From an uncultured Prevotella sp. (GTDB taxonomy: Bacteria; Bacteroidota; Bacteroidia; Bacteroidales; Bacteroidaceae): a DNA stretch of 64,000 bases. Below the pieces are notes generated by a model. The model saw nothing but the letters and a program-made list of their open reading frames with translations. It was not told the origin of the DNA and did not search any database. Position 1 is the first letter of the stretch. Every line of letters begins with the position of its first letter. The position numbers and the translations under genes are program-made. Location: positions 1-64,000 of the forward strand of contig ONTZ01000012.1 in NCBI GenBank assembly GCA_900320905.1. Direction: 5' to 3'. Below are positions 1 to 8,498 of this stretch, piece by piece.

Positions 1-229
1 GATCGGATCGTTCCAGGCTCTGTCTGCTGGTGGTGGTGCTGACTCTATGGCTCTGTCTGCCGGTATTTCTGAGGCTCTTGTGAACACAGCATCTGGTATC
101 TTGACCTCTTGGGTTGCTACCGTTGTTTACAACTTCTTCTCAAACAAGATCGATAAGTTGACTTACGCTCTCGACGAGATTGGTTTCACAATCGCTGCTA
201 CATACGATTCTAACCACAACGAGGCTTAA
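1..229 (+). CDS. exbB: ExbB/TolQ/MotA-family proton channel protein, C-terminal end (partial)
   Basis: This is the 3' end of a gene that begins before the window; the frame is open from base 2. The visible peptide (about 75 aa) has the last part of the MotA/TolQ/ExbB channel domain, with the motif GSFQALSAGGGADSMALSAG followed by SEALVNTASGI and a final hydrophobic helix (SWVATVVYNFF). In the family this forms the inner-membrane proton channel that powers TonB. Two exbD genes and tonB follow on the same strand at 40-, 4- and 27-bp spacing, so this is the head of an exbB-exbD-exbD-tonB operon. The internal ATG at 47 is not a start. Confidence 0.9.
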   Translation, partial: IGSFQALSAGGGADSMALSAGISEALVNTASGILTSWVATVVYNFFSNKIDKLTYALDEIGFTIAATYDSNHNEA

Positions 230-269
230 TTTTTAACCATTTATTAAAACTTTCTAAACCAGTTTTAGT

Positions 270-905
270 ATGGCTAAAATTAAGATACAGAAAAAAGACA
301 TCTGGATTGACATGACGCCAATGTCAGACGTGATGACGCTGCTTCTGTGTTTCTTTATGTTGACATCAACATTCTTGACACCGGAACCAGTATCAGTCAC
401 CGCGCCTAACTCAGTGTCAGAGGTCAAGATACCTGAGCAGGATCTGCTGACCATTCTGGTGACCCCAGAGGGCAAGATCTTCGCAGGTACGGAAAATAAG
501 AACCACATGAAGACGATGTTGGAGACCATGACCGACAAGTTTGGTGTCCAACTCAACGCCAACCAGCAGAAGCACTTCCTTGAGGATGCAATGGTTGGTG
601 CTCCAATGGCTCAACTTTCCACTTACCTCAATCTCGAACCAGAGAAGATGACAGAAGCCATCCAGACTCTCGGTCTGCCGCTCGACAGTATCAACGGCGG
701 TAAGAGCGAGTTCCAGGAGTGGGTCACAGCGGCCCGCGATGCAAATCCTGACATCAAACTCGCCATCAAGTGCGACTCCAAGACTCCTTATGCAACTATT
801 AAGAAGTTGATGTCAGAACTTCAGGACATGAACGAGAACCGTTTCCAGAACGAGAACCGTTTCCAACTCATTACGAATCTCGATGTTAAACGTTTAAACC
901 AGTAG
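270..905 (+). CDS. exbD: ExbD/TolR biopolymer transport protein (first copy)
   Basis: A 211-aa protein with a short cytoplasmic N-terminus, then DMTPMSDVMTLLLCFFMLTSTF at about residues 15-36, which is the ExbD/TolR membrane helix with the conserved Asp (PMSD) used in proton transfer. The rest would be periplasmic. It lies 40 bp after exbB and 4 bp before a second exbD. The periplasmic domain is longer than in E. coli ExbD (about 141 aa), as is common in Bacteroidetes. Near the C-terminus the codons for NENRFQ are duplicated in tandem (about 829-866). Confidence 0.92.
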   Translation: MAKIKIQKKDIWIDMTPMSDVMTLLLCFFMLTSTFLTPEPVSVTAPNSVSEVKIPEQDLLTILVTPEGKIFAGTENKNHMKTMLETMTDKFGVQLNANQQKHFLEDAMVGAPMAQLSTYLNLEPEKMTEAIQTLGLPLDSINGGKSEFQEWVTAARDANPDIKLAIKCDSKTPYATIKKLMSELQDMNENRFQNENRFQLITNLDVKRLNQ

Positions 906-909
906 TATT

Positions 910-1572
910 ATGGCAAAGAAAAATCTATCCAAGCAAAAGAAAATGGATACCCGCGTGAACTTCACGCCGATGGTAGACATGATGATGCTTCTGATCACCT
1001 TCTTCATGCTGTGTACTACACTGGCAAAGCCGCAGGCTATGCAACTCACCATGCCGTCGAACGACCAAGAGAACATGGACGAGAAAGACAAGCAGGTGAC
1101 AAAGGCCTCTCACACCATCACCCTTTATCTGGGTGCTGACGACAAGGTTTGGTACGTAGCAGGACTGCCCAACTACGACGATCCTTCTTGTGTGAAGCAG
1201 ACCACCTACGGCAAGGACGGTATCGAGAAGGTGCTCGACGAGCATACGACAGAGGAAGGCATCAACCCCGTGGCTAAGATCAAGTTGGCCAAGCGTGAAC
1301 TCGATGCCAAGAAGAACGCGTACAACTCGAAGATGACCGATGAGCAGTATCAGGAGCAACTGAAGAAGTTGAAGAAGGGCGAACTGCCAACTGGCGAGAA
1401 GGTACCTACCCTCACCGTCATTATCCGCCCGCTCGACACGGCAACTTATGAGAATATGGTCGCCGCTCTTGACGAGATGCTGATTAGCAATATTGATAAG
1501 TACGTCATCGACAATGTCGACAAGATGAGTGACGACGACAAGGCACTCATTGAGAAGGCAGGTGTCAAGTGA
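910..1572 (+). CDS. exbD: ExbD/TolR biopolymer transport protein (second copy)
   Basis: A 220-aa paralogue of the preceding gene. NFTPMVDMMMLLITFFMLCTTL at about residues 17-38 is the single membrane helix with the conserved PMVD aspartate, followed by a Lys/Asp-rich periplasmic domain. Tandem exbD genes are usual in Bacteroidales and probably give a heteromeric ExbB-ExbD-ExbD motor. It is followed 27 bp later by tonB on the same strand. Confidence 0.92.
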   Translation: MAKKNLSKQKKMDTRVNFTPMVDMMMLLITFFMLCTTLAKPQAMQLTMPSNDQENMDEKDKQVTKASHTITLYLGADDKVWYVAGLPNYDDPSCVKQTTYGKDGIEKVLDEHTTEEGINPVAKIKLAKRELDAKKNAYNSKMTDEQYQEQLKKLKKGELPTGEKVPTLTVIIRPLDTATYENMVAALDEMLISNIDKYVIDNVDKMSDDDKALIEKAGVK

Positions 1573-1599
1573 TTAACCCCTTAAAAGAAGAAAAGAATT

Positions 1600-2433
1600 A
1601 TGGGAAAAATTGATCTTATTGACAATGGCTGGGTTGACCTCGTATTCGATGGCAAGAACCAGTCGTATGGCGCTTATCAATTACGCAAGGATACCGGAAA
1701 GAGAAATCTGAAGGCCCTGATTACGATGTTTCTCATCTTCGCCGCTATCGCAGCCATTGTGATTGCGAAGGTTTCTATCGACAACTATATCGCCTCCCGC
1801 AACGCAGCCATCGAGACCGACGTGGAATTACAAAGTCTGGCTGAGAAGAAGGAAGCCAAGGTTGAGCGTAAGGAAGAACCGCAGATTGAGAAAATCGAAG
1901 TAGAAAAGGTAAAGAGTTCTGTTGCATTCACCACGCCTGAGATTAAGAAGGACGAGGAAGTGCAGGAGGATCAGGAGATGAAGTCACAGGACGAGTTGGC
2001 ATCCACCAACACCGCCATCGGTGCATTCACCGTTGAAGGTAACGACGAGGAGGCTGGCGAAGTGCTGAAGGCTAAGGAAGTCATCGCAGAACCCGAGCCC
2101 CCGAAGGTGGAGGAGACCAAGGTCTTCGACGTCGTAGAGGAGATGCCTCAGTTCCCTGGCGGACAGGCAGCCCTGCTCGAGTATCTGGCTAAGAACATCA
2201 AGTATCCTGTTGTTGCCGAGGAAAACGGTATCCAGGGTCGTGTCATCGTGACCTTCGTCGTAGAGCGCGACGGTTCCATCACCGATGTGAAGGTTGTCAA
2301 GTCTGTTGACCCCTCACTCGACAAGGAGGCCTCTCGCGTGGTGAAGGCGATGCCTAAGTGGCAGCCAGGTAAGCAGAATGGCTCTGCAGTACGTGTGAAG
2401 TACACCGTACCTGTGCAGTTCAAACTCCAGTAA
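1600..2433 (+). CDS. tonB: TonB energy-transducing protein
   Basis: A 277-aa protein: a cytoplasmic N-terminal segment (about 1-35), one membrane helix near 38-58 (LITMFLIFAAIAAIVIA), a Glu/Lys-rich periplasmic linker, and a C-terminal TonB domain from about residue 180 (MPQFPGG ... YPVVAEENGIQGRVIVTFVV ... PVQFKL). The Bacteroidetes form carries FPGG rather than a Pro-rich linker, as here. It transmits the ExbBD proton-motive signal to outer-membrane receptors. Last gene of the exb/ton block; a lipoprotein gene follows 11 bp later and may be co-transcribed. Confidence 0.93.
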   Translation: MGKIDLIDNGWVDLVFDGKNQSYGAYQLRKDTGKRNLKALITMFLIFAAIAAIVIAKVSIDNYIASRNAAIETDVELQSLAEKKEAKVERKEEPQIEKIEVEKVKSSVAFTTPEIKKDEEVQEDQEMKSQDELASTNTAIGAFTVEGNDEEAGEVLKAKEVIAEPEPPKVEETKVFDVVEEMPQFPGGQAALLEYLAKNIKYPVVAEENGIQGRVIVTFVVERDGSITDVKVVKSVDPSLDKEASRVVKAMPKWQPGKQNGSAVRVKYTVPVQFKLQ

Positions 2434-2444
2434 CCTGATTTGAA

Positions 2445-3398
2445 ATGAACCATTTCAACAAACTTGTTGGATTAACACTATTATTAGGCTTGTTCCTCTC
2501 ATGTGGGAACAAGCCTAATCCTGAAAAGGAGAAAGCCTATCAGGAAGCAGCCAGCGTACTGACTGCCGATGAGAGTTTCTACCCGATTATCGACGAGGAA
2601 CTGTTCTATTTCCAGAAGCACACCCTCGACTCCATCACCCCACTCTACATCAACGAACAGGATGCGGTGGCGAAATTGATGAAACTGGAGACGTGGCTTG
2701 CCTTCACCACCCGTGACTTCACGGCGAAGGAACGACAGAACCTGATCGACCGCAAGTATCTGCCGAGGGCAATACCCGTGGCATACGACGGTCTGGCCAT
2801 CATCGTCAACAATACCAATCCCGACTCCTGCATCACCATCAAGGACTTTGCCAGGATCCTCAAGGGAGAGGTCAGCAAGTGGAGTGACATCTATCCACAA
2901 AACAAACTAGGCGAAATCGACGTGGTATTCGACAACCCTCTGTCCAGTACCGTGCGCTGGTGCGTCGACTCCATCCTCGGAGGCCAGCAGTTCAGCGCCA
3001 AGAACATCGGTGCCGTGAAGACGAGTGCCGCTGTTATAGACTATGTCGAGAACCACACCAATGCCCTTGGCATCATTGGCAGCAACTGGCTCAACGACAA
3101 GCGCGACACCACCAATGTCACCTTCAAGAAGAATATATCCGTGATGGGTGTCTCCAAGATGGACTCTGCCAAGAGTTACAACAGTTGGAAGCCCTATCAA
3201 TACTACTTATACAACGGCAACTACCCTCTCCGCCGTACCATCTACGCGCTGCTCAACGATCCACGTCCCAACGGCATCCCCACCGGTTTTGCCCATTTCG
3301 TGCAGTTGCCCAAGGGACAGATGATTATTCTCCGCTCAGGCCTGCTGCCGCGAACCGCAAATATGAACGTCCGAGACGTGATAGTGAGAAGAGAGTAG
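2445..3398 (+). CDS. PstS-like substrate-binding lipoprotein
   Basis: A 317-aa lipoprotein: hydrophobic N-terminus with lipobox LFLSC at about residue 16-20. The body resembles PstS-type phosphate-binding proteins (PRAIPVAYDGLAIIVN, a KDFARILKGEVSKWSDI block, then ALGIIGSNWL). No pst permease genes are adjacent, so phosphate binding is inferred from the fold family only. The link to exb/tonB, 11 bp away, is common in Bacteroidales and suggests an envelope role. The stop codon sits in a purine-rich simple repeat (GTGAGAAG units, 3385-3420). Confidence 0.8.
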   Translation: MNHFNKLVGLTLLLGLFLSCGNKPNPEKEKAYQEAASVLTADESFYPIIDEELFYFQKHTLDSITPLYINEQDAVAKLMKLETWLAFTTRDFTAKERQNLIDRKYLPRAIPVAYDGLAIIVNNTNPDSCITIKDFARILKGEVSKWSDIYPQNKLGEIDVVFDNPLSSTVRWCVDSILGGQQFSAKNIGAVKTSAAVIDYVENHTNALGIIGSNWLNDKRDTTNVTFKKNISVMGVSKMDSAKSYNSWKPYQYYLYNGNYPLRRTIYALLNDPRPNGIPTGFAHFVQLPKGQMIILRSGLLPRTANMNVRDVIVRRE

Positions 3399-3498
3399 TG
3401 AGAAGAGAAAAGTGAGAAGTTAAACCTTTCAGGTTATAAAACGTCATAACATCGAGAGACTATTAAACAATTTGTATAACTTAAAAAGCATGAGAATT

Positions 3499-4926
3499 AT
3501 GAAAGCAATCAAATACGTAGTAATGGGAGTGCTGATGCTAGGCATGAGCACTTCAGTGATGGCTCAGGAAGCAGAACTCAATGCTGCCCTCGCCGCTATC
3601 AAGTCAAAGGCTCCCAATCAGGCCGAGTTAATCAAAACAGCCCAGAAGAAGAACAAGAAGGATCCCAATGCCCTTCTCGCTCTCGGACGTGCTCTCTACG
3701 AAGCAAAGGACACCGCCCAGGCTCGTGTCTTCGCCAATCTGGCCAACGAGGCAGTCAAGCCCAAGTTCAGTTTCGCACCCGCCTATCTGCTGCTGGGTGA
3801 TATCGAGTCGTTAGGCGACGACGGTGGTAAGGCTGCCAGTTTCTACAACCAGGCCATCCACTTCAACCCGAAGGATCCCCAGGGTTACAAGAAATGGGCA
3901 ATGGTGTATCGTAAGATCAGTCCAAGTCAGGCTGCTGCCAAGTTACAGGACATGAAGGCCAACTGCCCCAATGAGGATGTGGATGCTTTCACCGGACATA
4001 TCTATATGCTCGCTGGCGATGAGAAAGCCGCCTACGAGGCATACAGCAAGGCCGATGTGAACAAACTCGACAGGACGGGTCTCAACGAGTTCGCACGCAG
4101 CAGTTACTTCACTGGTCACTTCGCAGATGCCCTCAAGGCTTCTGAGGCTGGTGTCAAACTCTTCCCACGCAGCCCTATCTTCAATCGTCTGGCCATGTTC
4201 TCTAACTACGAGTTGAAGAACTACGATGCAGCCAAGAACTACATCCACCGCTACTTCAACGAGACCGACAGTGCCAAGTTCTCAGAGTACGACCACTACT
4301 ACACCGCTCTGATTTACAACGCCCTGAACGATAAGGAGAATGCCTACAAGCAGTATGACCGTGCCCTCGAACTGGTGAACGACTCTTCGATGATCAAGCG
4401 CTGGGACATCCTGAAGGCCGTGTCTGACAACTATGTGCAGGACAAGAACTTCCCCAATGCCATCCGTTACTATCGTGACTTCCTGCAAGCCAAGAAGAAT
4501 GCTACGATGAACGACTGGGCTGGACTGGGTTCTCTCTATTCCAAGCAGTCTGACGAGGCAGAGGATGCCGCAGGCAAGGAAGCAGCCCTGATGCAGGCCG
4601 ACGGTGTCTATAAGGATATGTATGAGAAGTTTGCCGATGCAGCCGAGTATGCAACCTATATGCGTGCCAACATCAACTCCAAACTCGATCCCGACTCCAA
4701 GAAGGGTCTCGCCAAGCCTTACTACGAGAAACTGGCCGAGATGCTCAGCAGCAAGGCAGAGAAGAGCAAGAGTGATATCAGCATGCTGACCACCGCCTGG
4801 CACTATCTCATGGCTTACAACTTCCTCCAGAAGAACGATAAGGCCACAGCCAAGGAGTTTGCCGCCAAGATCCTCGAGATCAATCCCGACTACGCTCCTG
4901 CCCAGCAGATCCGCGACATCAAATAA
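3499..4926 (+). CDS. Secreted tetratricopeptide-repeat protein
   Basis: About 475 aa. I start at the ATG at 3499, which gives a clean signal peptide (MKAIKYVVMGVLMLGMSTSVMAQ); an ATG at 3490 and a TTG at 3472 are alternatives. The body is helical with repeated A-Y/F-L-G-D/Y and FNP/INP endings typical of TPR units (for example FAPAYLLLGDIESLGDDGGKA, YNQAIHFNPKDPQGYKKWA, and a last unit ending LEINPDYAPAQQI). Probably a periplasmic scaffold tied to the ton operon. No enzymatic motif seen. A strong terminator follows at 4955. Confidence 0.82.
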   Translation: MKAIKYVVMGVLMLGMSTSVMAQEAELNAALAAIKSKAPNQAELIKTAQKKNKKDPNALLALGRALYEAKDTAQARVFANLANEAVKPKFSFAPAYLLLGDIESLGDDGGKAASFYNQAIHFNPKDPQGYKKWAMVYRKISPSQAAAKLQDMKANCPNEDVDAFTGHIYMLAGDEKAAYEAYSKADVNKLDRTGLNEFARSSYFTGHFADALKASEAGVKLFPRSPIFNRLAMFSNYELKNYDAAKNYIHRYFNETDSAKFSEYDHYYTALIYNALNDKENAYKQYDRALELVNDSSMIKRWDILKAVSDNYVQDKNFPNAIRYYRDFLQAKKNATMNDWAGLGSLYSKQSDEAEDAAGKEAALMQADGVYKDMYEKFADAAEYATYMRANINSKLDPDSKKGLAKPYYEKLAEMLSSKAEKSKSDISMLTTAWHYLMAYNFLQKNDKATAKEFAAKILEINPDYAPAQQIRDIK

Positions 4927-4954
4927 GACTCCGGGATTAAACGTCCAATAAACC

Positions 4955-4990
4955 AGAGGTGCTGTCCCATCAGGATAGCACCTCTTTGTT
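4955..4990 (+). terminator. Rho-independent terminator after the exb/ton/TPR block
   Basis: AGAGGTGCTGTCC (4955-4967), a 5-nt loop, then GGATAGCACCTCT (4973-4985) give a 13-bp stem with one G-T pair, followed by TTGTT. It lies 28 bp after the TPR stop codon. Nearly the same stem occurs at 15553-15582. Confidence 0.85.
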
Positions 4991-5220
4991 ATGTTATGTC
5001 ATAGTTTTGCCCACCGGGCAATGTCATGTCTCAGATTTGGGGCAGACAATTGGAAAAATGAAGTGATAACATTGATTTTTCAGACAGACCTCTCCAGTTC
5101 TGGAACACGATGTCCCCAAAATCACTCATACCATCGGAAAACAAAAATGAATTGTCCGGAAATCCAGACAAATCAACCTGTTTCAAGAATGCCATGCTCC
5201 TGATTTCAGAATAGTGCCTC
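4991..5220. repeat. Degenerate copy of a dispersed palindrome-containing intergenic element
   Basis: Contains one worn palindrome unit (CATGTCTCAGATTTGGGGCAGA, about 5023-5046). After it comes a block of about 105 bp (5093-5196) that aligns by eye with 61181-61283: both carry GGAACACGATG, then CACTCATAC, CGGAAAAC, GAATTGTCC, GAAATCCAGACA and TTTCA(A/G)GAATGC in the same order and spacing. No gene is evident here. Together with 20838-21130 and 60749-61290 this marks a dispersed repeat family. Confidence 0.75.
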
Positions 5221-5268
5221 TATGTCCGGATATAAAGCCCGAATTTTATTCAGATAGTTTTAATCAAC

Positions 5269-5326
5269 TATTCGAATAATCCCTTTGATGTGTTCGAATA
5301 ATCCCTTATAGGGTAAAGGGATTATC
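5269..5326. repeat. Short direct repeat with hairpin in gene-free region
   Basis: TTCGAATAATCCCTT occurs at 5271-5285 and 5293-5307. The second copy can pair with AAGGGATTAT at 5316-5325 (10-bp stem, 8-nt loop). The rest of 5220-5510 is AT-rich with further TTCGAAT motifs; no gene is seen there. Confidence 0.6.
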
Positions 5327-5511
5327 CGGATGAGTCGTTCGAATGGTTCCAATGAGTTGTTAAGACTATTCGAATGAGGCAAAGGTAAGGGGGTATTGAT
5401 CAATAGCGAATTTGAATGTGTTTTTTGTGTACGATGGTTAAAAATGTTACGATTTCTTAATTTGACGTTAAAAAAGGCGTCAGAAACGGACAATTGATTT
5501 TGGCAGTTTCG

Positions 5512-5519
5512 TATCTTTG
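5512..5519 (+). promoter_or_regulatory. Orphan Bacteroidetes -7 box
   Basis: TATCTTTG matches the Bacteroidetes -7 consensus TAnnTTTG. No plus-strand gene follows; the next plus-strand feature is the nested inverted repeat 12 bp downstream. Either this drives a hairpin RNA, or it is the promoter of a gene lost when that element inserted. Confidence 0.5.
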
Positions 5520-5530
5520 CCAAAACCCTA

Positions 5531-5651
5531 CGGCAGTGAGTCCGGGGAGTCCCAGAGGAGTGTAACTCTCCCTTTAGGCCCCCCTTGTTAAAAGGGGGCC
5601 GTTAAGGAGAGTATACACGACACTCCTCTGGGACTCCCCGGACTCACTGCC
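5531..5651. repeat. 121-bp nested perfect inverted repeat (MITE-like or hairpin RNA)
   Basis: Outer arms 5532-5563 and 5620-5651 are a perfect 32-bp inverted repeat (GGCAGTGAGTCC... / ...GGACTCACTGCC). Inside are ACTCTCC/GGAGAGT (5565-5571 / 5606-5612) and GGCCCCC/GGGGGCC (5577-5583 / 5594-5600), so the whole element can fold into one long nested hairpin. A TA dinucleotide lies on each side (5529-5530 and 5652-5653), which would fit a mariner/IS630-type MITE target duplication. It contains no ORF. Confidence 0.8.
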
Positions 5652-5709
5652 TATTGGAACAAGGCAAAATTTGTTCATTGTTGGAAATTAATTCCACACT
5701 TAACGTGTT

Positions 5710-6009
5710 TTATTGTTCCTCAAACCATGGTGAGGTAAGACCGTATTGATTTACCACTTCGTCTGGAACGTTGACACCATAGTGTTCATTTTTCCATTTG
5801 TTTATTTCCTGTAGGATCAAAGTATCCAGTTCAGGAAACCTTTCCTTGACAATATCAGCGAACTTAAAGCCAAACTCCAGCCTTTCCATCTTGCTACTGC
5901 CAACACTATCGCAGACCCTCTGGTAAAGATCCATTGGAATCTCCATCCATAGGTCAATGCCAGAATACAGGAAAAAGGATATCCTAAATCTGAAAGTACT
6001 CTCTTCCAT
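5710..6009 (-). CDS. Hypothetical protein, last gene of the SPFH/zinc-ribbon operon
   Basis: A 99-aa soluble, charged protein I do not recognise. It starts MEESTFRFRISFFLYSGIDLWMEIPMDLYQRV and ends in a helix with KWKNEHYGVNVPDEVVNQYGL. The start follows the preceding stop by one base, so it is probably translated from the same message. No membrane helix or metal motif is visible. Confidence 0.65.
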   Translation of the reverse strand: MEESTFRFRISFFLYSGIDLWMEIPMDLYQRVCDSVGSSKMERLEFGFKFADIVKERFPELDTLILQEINKWKNEHYGVNVPDEVVNQYGLTSPWFEEQ

Positions 6010-6010
6010 A

Positions 6011-6547
6011 TCAGTCGCGAATTACGATTTTTCCACCTTCGTCACCAAAGATATAGTCACCGATTGTCTTAATGCTCCTTGGGGCCGATAACACCGTATA
6101 GCCATTACACGCAGCAAACGCTCCGTCACAAATAGTCACCACGCCATCAGGAATCACATAATCTTTTCCGATTAATTCTGGTTGAGTGGCCATAATCAGC
6201 CGTCGTCCTTCATTGGCATACAGCACGCCATACTTATCTTTCTCGACCATATCATCGTCGTACCACAAATCATTGGTATCATACACCTCCTCCACGTATG
6301 GCCTGTCCCAAACGCAAAAGTTTCCGACTTGAGAAGGCATACTATTGAATGCGTCATCAGCAGCCTTGCCACTAAACGTATAAGGAACGTACATTATTTC
6401 CAGAACCTTACAGTCATCATAGGCATGCTCATCCGTCTTTTCGCACCCGTCCGCAATCCGATACCGTTTCACATCCGGCACCTTCAATAGCCTTTTCTTA
6501 TCGGCAGTATATACCCCACCGAACTCATCTGTCCAATCTTTGCACAT
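6011..6547 (-). CDS. BspA-type leucine-rich-repeat-like protein
   Basis: 178 aa with no signal peptide. The pattern GVYTADKKRLLKVPDVKRYRIADG near the N-terminus and DYVIPDGVVTICDGAFAACNGYTVLSAPRSIKTIGDYIF near the C-terminus match BspA-like (LRR_5) repeats: 'y.ip.gv..I...aF..c..l..i..p.si..Ig...F'. The middle (about 55-110) is acidic and irregular. Usually these proteins are secreted binders; here it lacks a signal and sits in the zinc-ribbon operon, 3 bp after the preceding gene, so its role is unclear. Confidence 0.7.
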   Translation of the reverse strand: MCKDWTDEFGGVYTADKKRLLKVPDVKRYRIADGCEKTDEHAYDDCKVLEIMYVPYTFSGKAADDAFNSMPSQVGNFCVWDRPYVEEVYDTNDLWYDDDMVEKDKYGVLYANEGRRLIMATQPELIGKDYVIPDGVVTICDGAFAACNGYTVLSAPRSIKTIGDYIFGDEGGKIVIRD

Positions 6548-6550
6548 CTT

Positions 6551-7864
6551 TCAGTTAACAACTTCGACAAAGAATGGTAGTGCCTCGTCTCTATTATAGT
6601 TTACATTTTTACCTTCGTAATTTGTTCCATCAAATACGCCTTCAAAATAGCCAGTTTCTTCACCGTCCTTGTCTATTTTCCTCAATTTCAAATTATCACC
6701 AATATATGAACCATTCAATGTCACTCTATTGCCATCTCCCTGAGAATCATAATAGTAATACCCAGTTACACTTGTGCCATTGATGGTTAACACCATGTGT
6801 ATCGCATATTTTGACACCTTACCTGCCATTGATATTTTGCTATTATTACCCGTTTCTTTTTCATCCGATGAAAGATTCATCTCTTCGAGATATAATCTCA
6901 TTCCTTGTTTATATGCATTAATATCGTCAATATACCAGTCATCATTTTCAAAAACTAATTCAACGTTTACCAGATTTTCGGAATGTGGGCCATCTTTATC
7001 ATATACAAACTTTACTCCCGCATTTGTCTTATCATCATTTGGGGAGCTAACTCGAGTTATAGCAAACATATCAGGATTACCATCTTGTCCACCATCCCAA
7101 ATATTGCCATTCCAGAATCCGGGTACTGCATGACTTCTATCATATTCTCCAACCTTAAAATATAAGATTCTATACTCTTCTGAGAAAAATGCTCTAATTG
7201 CATCATCATCACGCATAGTCAAGGCTTTCGACAAGATATCGTTAAGTCTAGCCTGAACACCTTCTACAGAATACTTGTCAATAACGACTACATCTTCTTC
7301 ATCTTCAGGGATACTATCTGTAGGTTCTTCAATATAATCACCTTCCACAGCAGGATATAAATCACTATCAGATCCAGACAACAGGTAATACCAAGCGGCT
7401 CCACTGATAATCAATGCTGCCAGCAACAACCACAGTAATGTTTTAGATTTCTTTTTCTCCTCACCCTCATACGTTTCTTCTGCCTGAGGCTGTTCCTCCT
7501 TAGGCTGTTCAGGTTGCTCTGGCTGAGTAGGTGCTGCGTTTTTTTGCTCTTCAGCCTGAGATTGTTCTGTTTCTTCCGGTTTGGGCTCAGACTTCTCTGG
7601 TTCTTGTTGGGGCTCAGGCTCTGCTGGTTTTGGCTGAGACTCCTCATTTTTCTCTTCCTCCACCTCTTGTGGTTTTCCACAGAATGGACAGAACACACTA
7701 TCTGCCTCTATTGCTTTCCCACAATGGATGCAATACATCTCCTCAGTCGCAACAGGTTCTTCACCTTGGGCCTCCGGCTCTTCTATCTCTTGTTTAGTAC
7801 CACACTCATGACAAAACAATTCATCATCCTCAAGCATGGCTTTACAGTTTATACATTCCTTCAT
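6551..7864 (-). CDS. Double zinc-ribbon membrane protein with extracytoplasmic NTF2-like region
   Basis: 437 aa. I start at the ATG at 7864 because it puts a zinc ribbon at the extreme N-terminus (CINC...CHEC), as in the neighbouring genes. A second ribbon follows (CIHC...CPFC, about 45-65), then a Pro/Glu/Gln-rich linker of about 80 residues, one membrane helix (LLWLLLAALIISGAAWYYLL), and an outer part. The first outer section (VQARLNDILSKALTMRDDDAIRAFFSEEYR ... NDDWYIDDI) looks like an NTF2/DUF3828-type fold; the last 90 residues look like a small beta-barrel. Two cytoplasmic metal modules joined to an external domain suggest a sensor or anchor. Function unknown. Confidence 0.75.
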   Translation of the reverse strand: MKECINCKAMLEDDELFCHECGTKQEIEEPEAQGEEPVATEEMYCIHCGKAIEADSVFCPFCGKPQEVEEEKNEESQPKPAEPEPQQEPEKSEPKPEETEQSQAEEQKNAAPTQPEQPEQPKEEQPQAEETYEGEEKKKSKTLLWLLLAALIISGAAWYYLLSGSDSDLYPAVEGDYIEEPTDSIPEDEEDVVVIDKYSVEGVQARLNDILSKALTMRDDDAIRAFFSEEYRILYFKVGEYDRSHAVPGFWNGNIWDGGQDGNPDMFAITRVSSPNDDKTNAGVKFVYDKDGPHSENLVNVELVFENDDWYIDDINAYKQGMRLYLEEMNLSSDEKETGNNSKISMAGKVSKYAIHMVLTINGTSVTGYYYYDSQGDGNRVTLNGSYIGDNLKLRKIDKDGEETGYFEGVFDGTNYEGKNVNYNRDEALPFFVEVVN

Positions 7865-7875
7865 TTTAGATGCTC

Positions 7876-8472
7876 CTATATAATAATCGTAATTAACACA
7901 ACAACACAAATAAAAATAGCCAAAACGCTCATACATGAAGCACCTTTTGTGTTGTAGCCTGCACTACATGCATACCTTTCTTTATCTGTTTCAATCAGAT
8001 AATCTAATGTATCATTCTCTTTTTGATTAAACACATCATAAAATAATGAAGACAAAATTCTTTTTGCCTCTTCAATATTTTTAAATTCAATTATTCCGTA
8101 TAAATCACCTGTATATAAATCACATCCCTCATCAGGCTTTACAAGGGGCATATAAGAAGATTTTCTGAATTTGTCCAATAATTCTTTTTCTTCTTGATTT
8201 GAAGATTCAAGACCAAAATTCAAACCAAGAACTAATTGTCCATTTTCTTTCCATGAGATAAGTTGAAGAGCAATATTAGGAAAATGTTGCGGACTTAATA
8301 AAGTATGAATACCTGATACGTCTTGATGAGCATATTTCCAATGCAGATCAATTATCCTAGATAGTTCGGCATTAATATAATCCACTTTATCATCAGAGAA
8401 ACGAGTTCCGCATTCACGACAAAACAAAGCATCCAATTCCATTTCTGCTCCACAATTTTGACATTTTTTCAT
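7876..8472 (-). CDS. Zinc-ribbon protein with C-terminal tail anchor
   Basis: 198 aa. N-terminal ribbon CQNCGAEMELDALFCRECGTRF (residues about 4-25), an alpha/beta middle domain, and a C-terminal hydrophobic helix (SVLAIFICVVVLITIII) ending at the stop, giving a tail-anchored topology. The middle (IDLHWKYAHQDVSGIHTLLSP ... ILSSLFYDVFNQKEN) is not recognised. The ribbon closely resembles those of the genes on either side. Only 11 bp separate it from the next gene. Confidence 0.72.
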   Translation of the reverse strand: MKKCQNCGAEMELDALFCRECGTRFSDDKVDYINAELSRIIDLHWKYAHQDVSGIHTLLSPQHFPNIALQLISWKENGQLVLGLNFGLESSNQEEKELLDKFRKSSYMPLVKPDEGCDLYTGDLYGIIEFKNIEEAKRILSSLFYDVFNQKENDTLDYLIETDKERYACSAGYNTKGASCMSVLAIFICVVVLITIII

Positions 8473-8498
8473 ATTCTACAAGTTTTTATGTTATTATT

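Noticed and set aside
4282-4803. A 173-codon ORF antisense to the TPR gene
   Set aside because: Mirror frame of a gene with strong codon bias; no supporting motif.
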